Source: Molanna angustata
Taxonomy: Eukaryota > Arthropoda > Insecta > Trichoptera > Molannidae
NCBI GenBank assembly: GCA_963576475.1
Contig: OY754977.1
Location: 12,896,743-12,960,742 of the forward strand
Direction of reading: 5' to 3'
Length of the DNA stretch: 64,000 nucleotides
Of this stretch, positions 38,938 to 49,851 are shown one piece after another. Both the position numbers and the translations under genes were made by a program. Below the pieces are notes generated by a model. It was not told the DNA's origin and ran no database searches. It was given only the letters and a program-made list of their open reading frames with translations. The stretch's first letter is position 1, and each line of letters begins with the position of its first letter.

Positions 38938-41900
38938 TTCCGATAGTATATTTTTATGATAAGATAGACAAACTTTTAATGCAGTATGGTGTAGAATGCT
39001 TATGTTGTATGAAATATTTTAAAAAAAGCAGATAAATTTTGTTCTAAAGAACGCGAGAGCATTTTCCAAATTTTGACAGGTGATATCATATGAAGATTTT
39101 TTTTGTTATTTATGGAAAGCTAATCAGTTCTATGTTCAAGCTCTTTACATTATAACATGAAATCAAATTACTGAACTTTTCCATACATAGAAATTTATCT
39201 AATTACATTTTTATTCATACTAAATGTTACTACCAGGAATATAAATTTTCTTCCGATAGTATATTTTTATGTTAAGATAAACAAAATATTAATGCAGTAT
39301 AGTGAAGAATGCTTATGTTGTATGAAATATTTTAAAAAAAGCAGATAAATTTTGTTCTAAAGAACGCGAGAGCATTTTCCAAATTTTGACAGGTGATATC
39401 ATATGAAGATTTTTTTTGTTATTTATGGAAAGCTAATCAGTTCTATGTTCAAGCTCTTTACATTATAACATGAAATCAAATTACTGAACTTTTCCATACA
39501 TAGAAATTTATCTAATTACATTTTTATTCATACTAAATGTTACTACCAGGAATATAAATTTTCTTCCGATAGTATATTTTTATGTTAAGATAGACAAACT
39601 ATTAATGCAGTATAGTGAAGAATGCTTATGTTGTATGAAATATTTTAAAAAAAGCAGATAAATTTTGTTTTAAAGAACGCGAGAGCATTTTTCAAATTTT
39701 GACAGGTGATATCATATGAAGAATTTTTTTGTTATTTATGGAAAGCTAATCAGTTCTATGTTCAAGCTCTTTACATTATATCATGAAATCAAATTACTAC
39801 ACGTTTCCATACATAGAAATTTATCTAATTACATTTTTATTCATACTAAATGTTACTATCAGGAATATAAATTTTCTTCCGATAGTATATTTTTATGTTA
39901 AGATAAACAAACTATTAATGCAGTATAGTGAAGAATGCTTATGTTGTATGAAATATTTTAAAAAAAGCAGATAAATTTTGTTTTAAAGAACGCGAGAGCA
40001 TTTTCAAAATTTTGACACGTGATATTATATGAAGATTTTTTTTGTTATTTATGGAAAACTAATCAGTTCTATGTTCAAGCTCTTTACATTATAACATGAA
40101 ATCAAATTACTGAACTTTTCCATACATAGAAATTTATCTAATTACATTATTATTCATACTAAATGTTACTATCAGGAATATAAATTTTCTTCCGATAGTA
40201 TATTTTTATGATAAGATAGACAAACTTTTAATGCAGTATGGTGTAGAATGCTTATGTTGTATGAAATATTTTAAAAAAAGCAGATAAATTTTGTTCTAAA
40301 GAACGCGAGAGCATTTTCCAAATTTTGACAGGTGATATCATATGAAGATTTTTTTTGTTATTTATGGAAAGCTAATCAGTTCTATGTTCAAGCTCTTTAC
40401 ATTATAACATGAAATCAAATTACTGAACTTTTCCATACATAGAAATTTATCTAATTACATTTTTATTCATACTAAATGTTACTACCAGGAATATAAATTT
40501 TCTTCCGATAGTATATTTTTATGTTAAGATAAACAAAATATTAATGCAGTATAGTGAAGAATGCTTATGTTGTATGAAATATTTTAAAAAAAGCAGATAA
40601 ATTTTGTTTTAAAGAACGCGAAAGCATTTTCAAAATTTTGACACGTGATATTATATGAAGATTTTTTTTGTTATTTATGGAAAGCTAATCAGTTCTATGT
40701 TCAAGCTCTTTACATTATAACATGAAATCAAATTACTGAACTTTTCCATACATAGAAATTTATCTAATTACATTATTATTCATACTAAATGTTACTATCA
40801 GGAATATAAATTTTCTTCCGATAGTATATTTTTATGTTAAGATAAACAAACTATTAATGCAGTATAGTGAAGAATGCTTATGTTGTATGAAATATTTTAA
40901 AAAAAGCAGATAAATTTTGTTCTAAAGAACGCGAGAGCATTTTCCAAATTTTGACAGGTGATATCATATGAAGATTTTTTTTGTTATTTATGGAAAGCTA
41001 ATCAGTTCTATGTTCAAGCTCTTTACATTATAACATGAAATCAAATTACTAAACGTTTCCATACATAGAAATTTATCTAATTACATTTTTATTCATACTA
41101 AATGTTACTACCAGGAATATAAATTTTCTTCCGATAGTATATTTTTATGTTAAGATAGACAAACTATTAATGCAGTATAGTGAAGACTGCTTATGTTGTA
41201 TGAAATATTTTAAAAAAAGCAGATAAATTTTGTTTCAAAGAGCGTTAGAGCATTTTGACAATGTTTACACGTGATATCATATGAAGAAATTATATGATAT
41301 CTATGAAAAGCTAATCAGTTCTAAGTTCAAGCTATTAATATTCTTCTATCAATATGAAATCAATGAACTGATCATTGCCAAATATAAAAAAATTCTCTTG
41401 TTACATATAAGTTTCATACAAATATCCATTAAATAAAATATAATTTTTGAAACCGTTGAATATTTTTCTTTTAACATTGACCAACTTTGAATACAATTTT
41501 ATGAAGATTCTTGGTGTTGTATAAATAGTTGAAACCAAATTAAAATATCTCTAATTTCCAGGTCGTGAGAGCATTTTTTCAGTTTTAATAGATGAAATCA
41601 TAAAGAAACATTGGGAAAAAATGAACCGTTGTCTATGGAAAACTAATCAGCTCTAAGTTTATGGACTTAACACATGTGATATCAATATGAAGTCAATCGG
41701 ACTTATAGTTTGGGCTGCAGAGAGGACACAAAAAAAAACAACGTAAATGATGAATTCATAGAGAAGAAATCAAAAGTTGTCTATGGAAAACTAATCAGCT
41801 CTAGGTCTTTGCACTTTACACATATGATGTTAATATGAAGTCGATCAGACTTATAGTTTGGGCTGTAGAGAGGACACAAAAAAGATAAATGCTACGGCGT

Positions 41901-42091
41901 ACGGCGTACGGCGTACGGCGTACGGCGTACGGCGTACGGCGTACAGCGTATACGCCATACACACAAACACATCACGACGAAACTCATAGTGTGCATTCTC
42001 TACATGATACCCATTGAGAAATTGATGTAAAAAAAATACGCTTAAATTTTGCGAAATCATGACTCTCCCCTATTCCATAGTGTGGAGAGTA
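38938..42091 (+). repeat. 3.2-kb tandem duplication of 35701-38890 (block 2)
   Basis: From 38938 the sequence repeats that starting at 35701 with a constant offset of about 3,237 bp up to the heptamer array. After that the offset is 3,194 bp, the difference being six heptamer units (42 bp). It includes about eight satellite monomers, the diverged units, the heptamer array and the terminal hairpin. Identity by eye is near complete apart from indels in A-runs and a few substitutions. Confidence 0.93.
41893..41941. repeat. TACGGCG heptamer array, 7 units
   Basis: This is the second copy of the heptamer array, inside block 2. Its flanks are identical to those of the first array. Confidence 0.97.
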
Positions 42092-42239
42092 AAAAACAAA
42101 AGTTTAGCCTTATTTCATACTCCGTATACAACGTATATGAAAGAATTAACCAACATGATCCGAGATAACTGTAGATAGATGTTTTGATTTCTTTTATCGT
42201 ATGAGTAGGTAAAGTACAACTTAATTTGTTCTCTCTCTT

Positions 42240-42477
42240 TTAGTTGCCCTCTGACATTCCTCGTCACTTTCCTATCCCACTATCCTATACCAACTAATAT
42301 TCATTATTTCTTTGCATTCTTTCTCTTCTGTTGTGTTGAATATAACTAACAGTGGATATACATAATTGGATGGCAGGCCTAATTATACATTGTACCACTT
42401 TTGTTTCTATATTTTAATGAAATCCTGTTCATCTGTGTATACCCCCAATAAAATAAAAATAAATCAAATAAAAAATA
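42240..42477 (+). mobile_element. retroelement 3' UTR-like sequence with A-rich tail
   Basis: A pyrimidine-rich stretch (CCTCGTCACTTTCC and following) leads to a TTGTATAT-like segment and an A-rich tail of AATAAAATAAAAATAAATC type at about 42448-42477. It is similar in style to 5240-5495. No coding part was recognised. Confidence 0.45.
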
Positions 42478-42934
42478 GTATCGAAGATTTGTGTGGCCTT
42501 GTGTGCGAAGGGTCTTAGTGGCAGCGGTATAAAGCATGCTAGATAGTATCCTTGTGTTGTCCGAAGAGCAGACATCTCGGAATGAACAGAATAATGGTTA
42601 TTGAACGTTCCCAATGTGGTGAAGGTGTGGAGTTCGCGAAGTTAATTTCGCGTACCTCATAAAAAAAACAAAGCCTATTGTTTTTTGTAAGGCAAATAAC
42701 ATCATATCACAAAGGAAGAAATTCTTCGAAACAATTTGTTCCTTTATAATGAACGTCCATTGAACGGTATTTTTAATATAAATAAATTGAATTTTAAAGC
42801 CGCTAAGCCGGCAGGCACAAAATTTATAACAAAAACTTTCTAGACTACATAAAAATGCGAATATTTTTTTTAATAATGTTAACATTGTTGGGTATATTGT
42901 GGGCAGCTTTTCGGTATCAAATTAAAAGTTGATT

Positions 42935-43035
42935 AAAATATAACTAGTTGCATGCAACACATGAGATCCAAATTTCGATAGCATAGTATGTATAGTTGAA
43001 GAATATGTACGTACCAAACTATGAACCCTTAAGCG
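42935..43035 (+). repeat. dispersed repeat shared with 25385-25475
   Basis: It contains AACACATGAGATCCAAATTT and GTATGTATAGTTGAAGAAT, inverted relative to the copy at 25385-25475. Confidence 0.65.
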
Positions 43036-43089
43036 CAAATTATTGAATATTTTGAGATATTTTGTTTTCTGTACAACACATGTAGGTAT

Positions 43090-43850
43090 ATATGTCAGGA
43101 TAGGATAGTATGGAGGTCAGACATTTTTTTCCTACCCACAATAAGAAAACAGCTTGATGGTATGTGTGTATGTTTGGAAATGAAGTATTAAACTATTGAG
43201 TCCCCGTATATATTGTGTAGTGTATACTTCCATACAAATTGTATGAAACGATGTCGTCACTAAATTAAATTTTTATGAAAATTGTAAAAAAATGTTTGAG
43301 ATGTACTACTATAATATTCATATTTTTTTATAGAAAATTAAATTAATCATCTGGTTGGGGTGTTTTGGCGTTTTTCGATATCATTAAAAAAATGGATTTA
43401 TAGGCAGTTAAACACATAATATATTTGTCATAAAAAAATGTTTTTTTCCGATTAAAAACTGTTTTAAAAAACAAATTTGAGATATTGTATTTGTTTGTAT
43501 TTATAAAAAAAATCAGCGTTCTTGCTTTGAATAGTTTCTGAGATATATGGAAATAATATAAAAATTCAAAAGTTGATAACTCTTTGTAGGCCTATCTATG
43601 TATATCTTTCTATATTATCTGAAACATTAGGCTCCGTGCACAAAAACACAAACAAGATGTTCTACTCCGAATTCTGAATTCATCCATATATAGAGCGTAT
43701 ATGCTGCGAAGCCTCCACGTTGGTGTTTTTTATATGCAAATAGTCCACTACGCCATATAAAATGTTCCTAGTACCCGCATCTTAAATTAATACTGTCGAT
43801 TCATTCAGAAAAATAAATTCTATTGAACAAATTGATAGTTGGATAAATTT
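43090..43850 (-). repeat. dispersed repeat family X, copy 2
   Basis: It is inverted relative to 23333-24073. Matching segments include AAGCTGTTTTC-TATT, TTTGTATGAAACGATGTCGT and TCCACTACGCCATA-AAA. Confidence 0.75.
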
Positions 43851-43913
43851 TGTTACCAACCTAGAGAGACTTTCACGAACCCACTCTTATACTTTCTTGA
43901 GGCTATAAAGGCC

Positions 43914-44431
43914 CCCATTCACGATCGTGCCATCTTTCCAAATGGCTTGCTATCACTCCAAAATGCGCTCGTGAATGTCAAAACCCGCGCAGCCCAAATG
44001 GCCTGACACACCAAAATGGAATTACAAACGATCGAAACTCCATAGTGCCGCGACAAACGGCGCGGCGCATCCTGTCGGTACGGCATGAGTGTGAAAACAA
44101 GCGTACATTGCACCATCTCATTCCGCCGAGCTGTTTGACACTCTCGTGAATGTGAAAATACAATATTATATCTTTGGTTTTTTTCTTGTTATAAATAAAC
44201 AAACCGCTATAGCAGTTGTATAAAACTCATCATCAGAATCATAACTCATTTTTACTTGAAAATTTAAAAAAAATACAAATTATTAATGCGGAAGCGCCGA
44301 CAGCTTGTATATACTAATTTTGATGGCTCGATGGCGTTATGGCGTGCCTATGAGTGTGATGTAAATTTTACAATGCTCCAAATGGAGCCGGTCCATATGG
44401 AGCGACGCCGAATGACACGATCGTGAATGGG
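43914..44431. mobile_element. DNA transposon-like element with 16-bp perfect TIRs
   Basis: CCCATTCACGATCGTG (43914-43929) is repeated exactly inverted at 44416-44431. The interior (GCTCGTGAATGT, GGCCTGACACACCAAAATGG, GGCGCGGCGCATCCTGTCGG) is GC-richer than its surroundings and has no long ORF. It is a non-autonomous element of about 518 bp; the superfamily is not assignable from TIR sequence alone. A related inverted copy lies at 45830-46306. Confidence 0.85.
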
Positions 44432-44805
44432 CTGCTTAATATGAATTTTTGTTACGAAAAAAATAAATTTGACGCAGTGGCCTCCTTTTCATATTGTAAC
44501 ATTTCGTGGTTATTTATACCAAGGTAATGACATTAGGTACAATAAAAAGTAAAACTATCCTTCTAGTGAGTAAATTAATGTTGTCGACTTCTGAAGTACC
44601 AATATTATTTAACATTTCGAGTGGTAATATTTGAACGGAAAAGTCTCATGTTATTGAAGTTAATAATGATACATTTTTCTGAATTAGACACTACCCCTCT
44701 GTCTATACAACACAGTGATTCAAACTTTGTATATTACACAAGTTTTTTCATTTGATCGTTTATTTACCAAGTAGGTACTTACTCGAGTCTCGACAGTATA
44801 ATAAA

Positions 44806-44839
44806 AACGAGTTGGTTGGGGTCAACATTTGACTCTCCG
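44806..44839 (+). repeat. solo copy of the 34031 terminal module
   Basis: AACGAGTTGGTTGGGGTCAA followed by CATTTGACTCTCC matches the left-end module of the satellite element, diverged. No matching right end was found within a few hundred bases downstream in the same orientation. Confidence 0.55.
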
Positions 44840-45037
44840 CAAAATTAAAAAAAATGCATACGAAAATGATGCAAGGGCCAAAATGCTTTTGTTAAGGCCC
44901 TTGTGTACCCTGGACATACGAATGTACACAAATTGCACACTTAATTACTTTCTAATGTACGAAACAAGAAAAAATATGATTTAACACCAATCTGTAATAA
45001 GCAATATTTTTATAAACAATATCACCATCGAATATTT

Positions 45038-45463
45038 TTACTCTCCACACTATGGAATAGTGGAGAGTCATGATTTCTCAATTTTTTATCTCAACGGGAA
45101 TAACTTCTATTTTCCTCAAGGTTTAGGCAGTGAGAACCGAACGCCGCATTCTTCTATCTTGACACATAAATCGCCTCATCAACATTGATACACTGTCTCA
45201 TACATGCTCATCTTGCATGTAATGCAATTTTACTTAAAAACAGGTATCATGTAGAAAATACATACAATAATTTCGGTGACAATGTTTTTGTGTGTATAGT
45301 GTATTGTGAAAACTTTGGTCCTCTGGGAATCTTCTATTTGTTTCAGAATCAAATTGAAATGTACTTCATTAAAATGCATTGAGATCGTCAAGCTTTCAAG
45401 AAGAAAAAAATGAACAATTACTATGGTGTGGAGAGTTTAGTGTTGGCTACAACCCACTCGTTT
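45038..45463 (-). mobile_element. short satellite-free relative of the 34-42 kb element
   Basis: On the minus strand it starts with AACGAGTGGGTTGTAGCCAA and CACTAAACTCTCCACACCA and ends CATGACTCTCC...TAGTGTGGAGAGTAA. Internally, GGTATCATGTAG (45242 onward, plus strand) and TTTTTGTGTGTATAG match the complement of 38760-38820 and 41945-42010. A LINE 3' end (45085-45240) is inserted in it. It lacks both the 313-bp monomers and the heptamers. Confidence 0.75.
45085..45240 (-). pseudogene. LINE 3' end inserted in the short element
   Basis: Minus strand: ACATGCAAGATGAGCATGTA, then ATGAGACAGTGTATCAATGT, GATGAGGCGATTTATGTGTC and AAGATAGAAGAATGCGGCGT. This is homologous to 33590-33665 (GATGCATGGATGTAAATGAG...TGTCAAGATAGAGG) of the common LINE family. 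Confidence 0.65.
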
Positions 45464-45829
45464 CAATTGCATATATAGGTACTCAAACATTGGATTTTGT
45501 TCCCTATCGGGAGTCAAAAGTCAACGTAAGCCAGCCGATGACAGGTCGTAAGCCCTGTAGGTGCCGTGAGTTCCTAGTTCACCCCAACTTCGTCTCTATT
45601 GAGTTATTAAAAGTTTGTCAGTAAAAATATTATCATCATTGGCGCTACAGCCCTGTGTGCCCACACATTTTTTTGATATATGGTATTTTCAATGTAATAT
45701 ATAAATAAGTAAATATCCGCGTATAACTCTTTACACTTTATTATATAATACAGCTATTTGATATAAAAGGAAGAAGTACAAATAATAATACATATGAACC
45801 TCAAGGTGACAGCACTATAATCGATCGAC

Positions 45830-46306
45830 CATCGATAAATCGAGGAGCGTCTTGCGCATTGTAAAATTTTCATCACACTCACGTGCGCACCATCGCGCCA
45901 TCGAGCCATCAAAATTAGTAGCTTTCGCATTAATAAGTTCTATTTTTTTTTAATTTTCACTTAAAAATGAGTTATAATTCTGATGATGAGTTTTACACAA
46001 CTGCTATTTAGCGGTTTGTTTATATGTATATAAAAATAAAAAAACAAAGAGAAAATGTTGTATTTTCGCATTCACGAGAGTGTCAAACAGCTCGGCGCAA
46101 TGAGATGGCGCAATGTACCGCTGGTTTTCACACTCATGCCGTGCCGACAGGATGCGCCGTGCCGTTATGCGGTACTACAGAGTTTCGATCGTTTGGAATT
46201 CCATTTTGGTGTGTCAGGCCAATTGGGCTGTGCGGGATTTGATATTCACGAGCGCATTTTGGAGTGATGGCAAGCCATTTGGAAGGATGGCACGATCGTG
46301 AATGGG
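45830..46306. mobile_element. second copy of the CACGATCGTG-TIR element, inverted, one end degraded
   Basis: The right end keeps CACGATCGTGAATGGG (46291-46306). The interior matches the complement of 43914-44400 (TGGCAAGCCATTTGGA, GCCAATTGGGCTGTGCGG, ACATCACACTCA-like). The left end has lost the matching TIR. Together with 43914-44431 it makes a large inverted pair about 1.4 kb apart. Confidence 0.8.
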
Positions 46307-47345
46307 GGCCTTTACACTCAACACACGTTCATATATATTTTCTATAGGTATCTCACGAAGAATGCCAAATGCCTGAATAGTACATACTCGTAAAATACCT
46401 ATACTTATAGGTTTTACTGATAAACTGCTGTGAGGCGCAACATCAATATATTACAATATTTATATTTTTTAGTCACACCTTTGATGCTTTACATTTAAAA
46501 AGATCTGAAGTCAACGACAGTCCATCACGAGTGTGAATCTTCTATTCACATTCGTCGATTGTTCTTTTGCACTATGGTATCTAGATTACTAAACTAGAGG
46601 GCTCAATGAGCTTCTTTTCGTGCTATGCATTAATTTATGTCGCTCACTTAGCGATCTGTGAAGGGGCCGTTTACAGTCCCCATATGCAGAGCGGGTGGTG
46701 GTGGAAGTAGCGAAAAATACAAAATTTTTCGTGAAGAGTACAAAATATAAAGTTTTTTAAATAGCAAGAATAGTAATTAAAATATAAAAAAAAAACTCAG
46801 CCGGTAGATTTTCATACTCTTTTAATTCAAAAAATGAAAAATACTTTCTCCAGTACCTACCCTCAACATATACGTTATTGTAATAAAGAAGAGTTTATTT
46901 TTACATCTTTAGTCTATTGCATGAGTTTTTCGAAATTAGAATTTTTTCGAAACGTTACATACAAAATTAGCTTTAGTAAAACCATTGAAGTATCTATAAA
47001 ACGGCAAGGCTTATGAAGTACATTTTTACTGATGAATGACAATATTGTAAGGAGAGCAAAAGTCGTGTAAGATTCTTTCTGCCTGTCCCAACAGAAGATA
47101 TGTTGACGATGTTCAGCGCAAAAAAATATTCAGATAATTTTAATTAAACGTGTGCAAAAATGACGTATTTTTTACCAAGCCAATTTTAAAATATATTCGT
47201 AATGAAACAAAATTCAATTTACTAAGTTGCTTGAAGTCAGATTTTTCAACGATGAAAAATGAGAATGTTATGACAAAACTAGGGACATTATAAAAATAAT
47301 ATTGTGTAAAAGAGATGTTATTTTAAAAATAAAATTAAAACTCAC
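46307..47345. other. intron 3 sequence next to the microexon
   Basis: It is AT-rich. A short ORF at 46834-47016 has no recognised similarity. No feature is supported. Confidence 0.4.
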
Positions 47346-47389
47346 CCATTTGCTCGTCCACTTGAGTCCCCTGCGCCACCGGCTCCATT
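47346..47389 (-). CDS. unc-13: unc-13 44-nt microexon
   Basis: The exon is bounded by a T-rich acceptor (TTTTTTTTAAG) and a canonical donor (GG then GTGAGT). It encodes NGAGGAGDSSGRAN plus two bases of a Gly codon. The third base is supplied by the 91-nt exon 24 kb downstream, giving Gly-His-Pro-Gly-Asp. It starts in phase 0, matching both possible donors of the giant exon. A Gly/Ser-rich linker directly before the HPGDNPFYSN segment agrees with my recollection of insect Unc-13 proteins. The exon is too short to be called as a gene by itself; splice signals and phase are the evidence. Confidence 0.85.
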
Positions 47390-49439
47390 CTTAAAAAAAA
47401 AAAAAACAAAATACATTAATAGAATTAATAATAAAAAAATAAAAAAAAAAGTTTTTTTCTAATCCTTGTGTTACGCGATAATGTCGAACAATAAATTGAT
47501 AAGCAATTGACTGAATATATTAGACATTTAAAAATTACTCTTATAATTAGTATTGACATTATATACATATGGAAGCAAGGTTTGTAGTGTAATGAATACA
47601 TTATTCACAAAAAATATTAAAAAAATGGAAGTACGTAATTGACAGTAAATTTTCTTTAAAATTTATTAAACATATTGTTTTATAATAATTAAAACATTTA
47701 ATTTGTCGTATCACAAGGATCAAAAAACTCAAAATAGTAATAATTTGTAAAAGAAAAAAAAAATAAAAATCTTTATTGTAACATGATTGCTTACAATTGA
47801 CATTTTATCACATCTAAAGCACTAATTGTATAAGATTATTTCTCAACATTTCTTATAGATAATCATACTTATTATAAATTATTGACAATCAATCAATTAT
47901 GTATAATATAGTTTTTATAATGTCCTCGTGTATTTTTTATAAATACTAAAAAACAAAAAATGCTATAAAATGAGGGCAACATCCACATTAAAGCACTTTG
48001 AGTAACTATAACTGTTTTAATATTATATTATTAAAAAAAGTTTATACTTTTAAAATTGAAATTTATTTATTTCAGAATACAATAACACATTTTTGTAAAG
48101 GTAGATAGCAATCCTTTAGAATACGATAGAATAATGTATTAAAAAAAACATAGAATACAAATTAAATAACGAACCTATACTTATCGATAGTCAACCGAAT
48201 AAATCTTGATTGTATAGAAGGTATAAAAATTGTCATTTTAGATTTATACTCGCTAAAATGTGTTAAGAGTTTTCTTAACACATTTTAGCGAGATATCATT
48301 GCTCACCCATTTATATATTTTGAAATTTGTAGATATAACATTTTCGTTGTTAAAAATATGTGTTAATGAAAGTGCTTTATGAAAACAGTAATTTAATATG
48401 CAATGTACGAAAAGTAAGGTGTGTTTTTTTTAATTTTGACAATGACAGGATAAGAAATTGATCTTAAGATCTGAGTAAAAGGATATCGTGAAGTAAAAAT
48501 ATCAAAATGAATAAATGAATAATCAGGAAAAAAAACAATTCAAAATAAGAATCAAAAGATAATTTGATACAAACATACCTAAGTGTGAATGTATCACATA
48601 ATATATTGTATTTAATACATATTTTGTATTTGTATCTACATTCATTCATAACTTACTTTGTATGAATGTAGTTAAATGATAATTCTCTAATATTTTGAAA
48701 AAAAAAAACACATGCATATCGACAGCAAATAAGCCATTTGACTTAAGAGGGTATATAACGTGAAACCTAGTGACTGAAAACATGATATATTAAAACCACC
48801 TCATACAATATGAAGTTACGTGTTATTAAGGGTAACTATCGCGTACTTTAAAAAGCGTTTATGCGTGAATTAAATTATCGGAAATCAAAAATATGTTGAT
48901 TTTTTTCATTTAAAGAACAAACGTGATTTACCATACGACAATAAACTCGTCACTTGCGCAGGGTGCAAGCACATTATACATAATATAGGTTCTTAGAAAA
49001 CTTAACATTTCCGGAAACCAAAGTATTTAGGCAATGTTAACCATTATAAAAAAAATGAGATTTATAAATCGGTTATCCTAACAACGTTTTCTTTTTTTTT
49101 CAACACGCAAATATTTATAGCATTTAAAAAAAATTTAAAAATGGTTCTCCTGTAAAAGTCACCTTGTAGCATTTTTCTAAAAGCTTGTCACTGTCGATTT
49201 GTGTAGGTATGGTAGCAAAAATAGCGTTTAAAACGGAACAATATCGGATAGAGTTCACATATTGCAGTGAGATTTATGCAAATTCCAATATCTGTGCAAT
49301 ATTTAAAACAGCGGGAATTCAATATTCATGATGTGTGCAGTGTACGGGGGAAATATATACCTACCCTTTAACCACGGACCAAAACGCGTCTTTGTAGAAA
49401 AAGGAAAATCAACTTACACCAATCCAAAGCATAGATATT
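47390..49439. other. intron 2 sequence, no gene recognised
   Basis: It is AT-rich and contains the perfect hairpin listed separately at 48249-48292. No coding region or repeat family is otherwise seen. Confidence 0.45.
48249..48292. repeat. perfect 20-bp-arm hairpin
   Basis: CTCGCTAAAATGTGTTAAGA (48249-48268) is followed by the loop GTTT and then its exact inverse complement (48273-48292). It lies in unc-13 intron 2. No other copy was seen in the window. Confidence 0.98.
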
Positions 49440-49605
49440 TTTTTTATTTTTTTTTATTATTGAAACCAAACAAAATATAACAATATACAAACAATAAAAA
49501 TATTACAAAAAAGTACAATTTAAATAAGTTATATGAAACATTTTTTTATAGGATTATTTGGTATACACCACCTCACTAGGCTGAGCCTGTACCGAGGTGG
49601 CAGAA
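49440..49605 (-). mobile_element. LINE 3' end with terminal stem-loop and A-rich tail
   Basis: On the minus strand the stem-loop CCACCTC...GAGGTGG (49568-49600), with inner stem AGGCT/AGCCT, leads through about 100 bp of AT-rich UTR to an A-rich tail at about 49440-49465. This matches the layout at 1014-1102. No coding part was seen upstream. Confidence 0.65.
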
Positions 49606-49851
49606 TTTTTTTTTTTTTGCGTTATATCTGACAGAAAAATATTAAACTTGTTATAAAATATACCTTTTATATACAAATCAAATTCGGTTGTAGGAAATTT
49701 CCCTTATCTATGTCTTCAAAATGTCGTTTTTAAATGAACAGCAGATGTCGCGAATCAAATATAGTCATATTAATGTAAAAATATCGTCAATCGATAATCT
49801 CCGTAAATTTTTATCATTATTATTTTTAATAATGAAAATGTTCTTGTAACA

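Larger units (their letters stand above)
34031..42091 (+). mobile_element. composite satellite-bearing element (8 kb)
   Basis: The left edge carries AACGAGTGGGTTGTGGCCAA then CACTAAACTCTCCACACC (34031-34070). The right edge carries ACTCTCCCC...TAGTGTGGAGAGT (42062-42091), so ACTCTCCACAC is present inverted at the two ends and a small hairpin closes the right end. Between them are arrays of ~313-bp monomers and two heptamer arrays. A ~430-bp element with both end modules but no satellite lies at 45038-45463 in reverse orientation. The end structure recalls non-autonomous Helitron/Helentron-like elements that carry tandem repeats (inference). No Rep/helicase ORF was seen. Confidence 0.6.

Noticed and set aside
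35227..39901. Identical 61- and 63-codon ORFs repeated in the satellite
   Set aside because: Their identity comes from duplication of the 313-bp monomer; most monomers break the frame.
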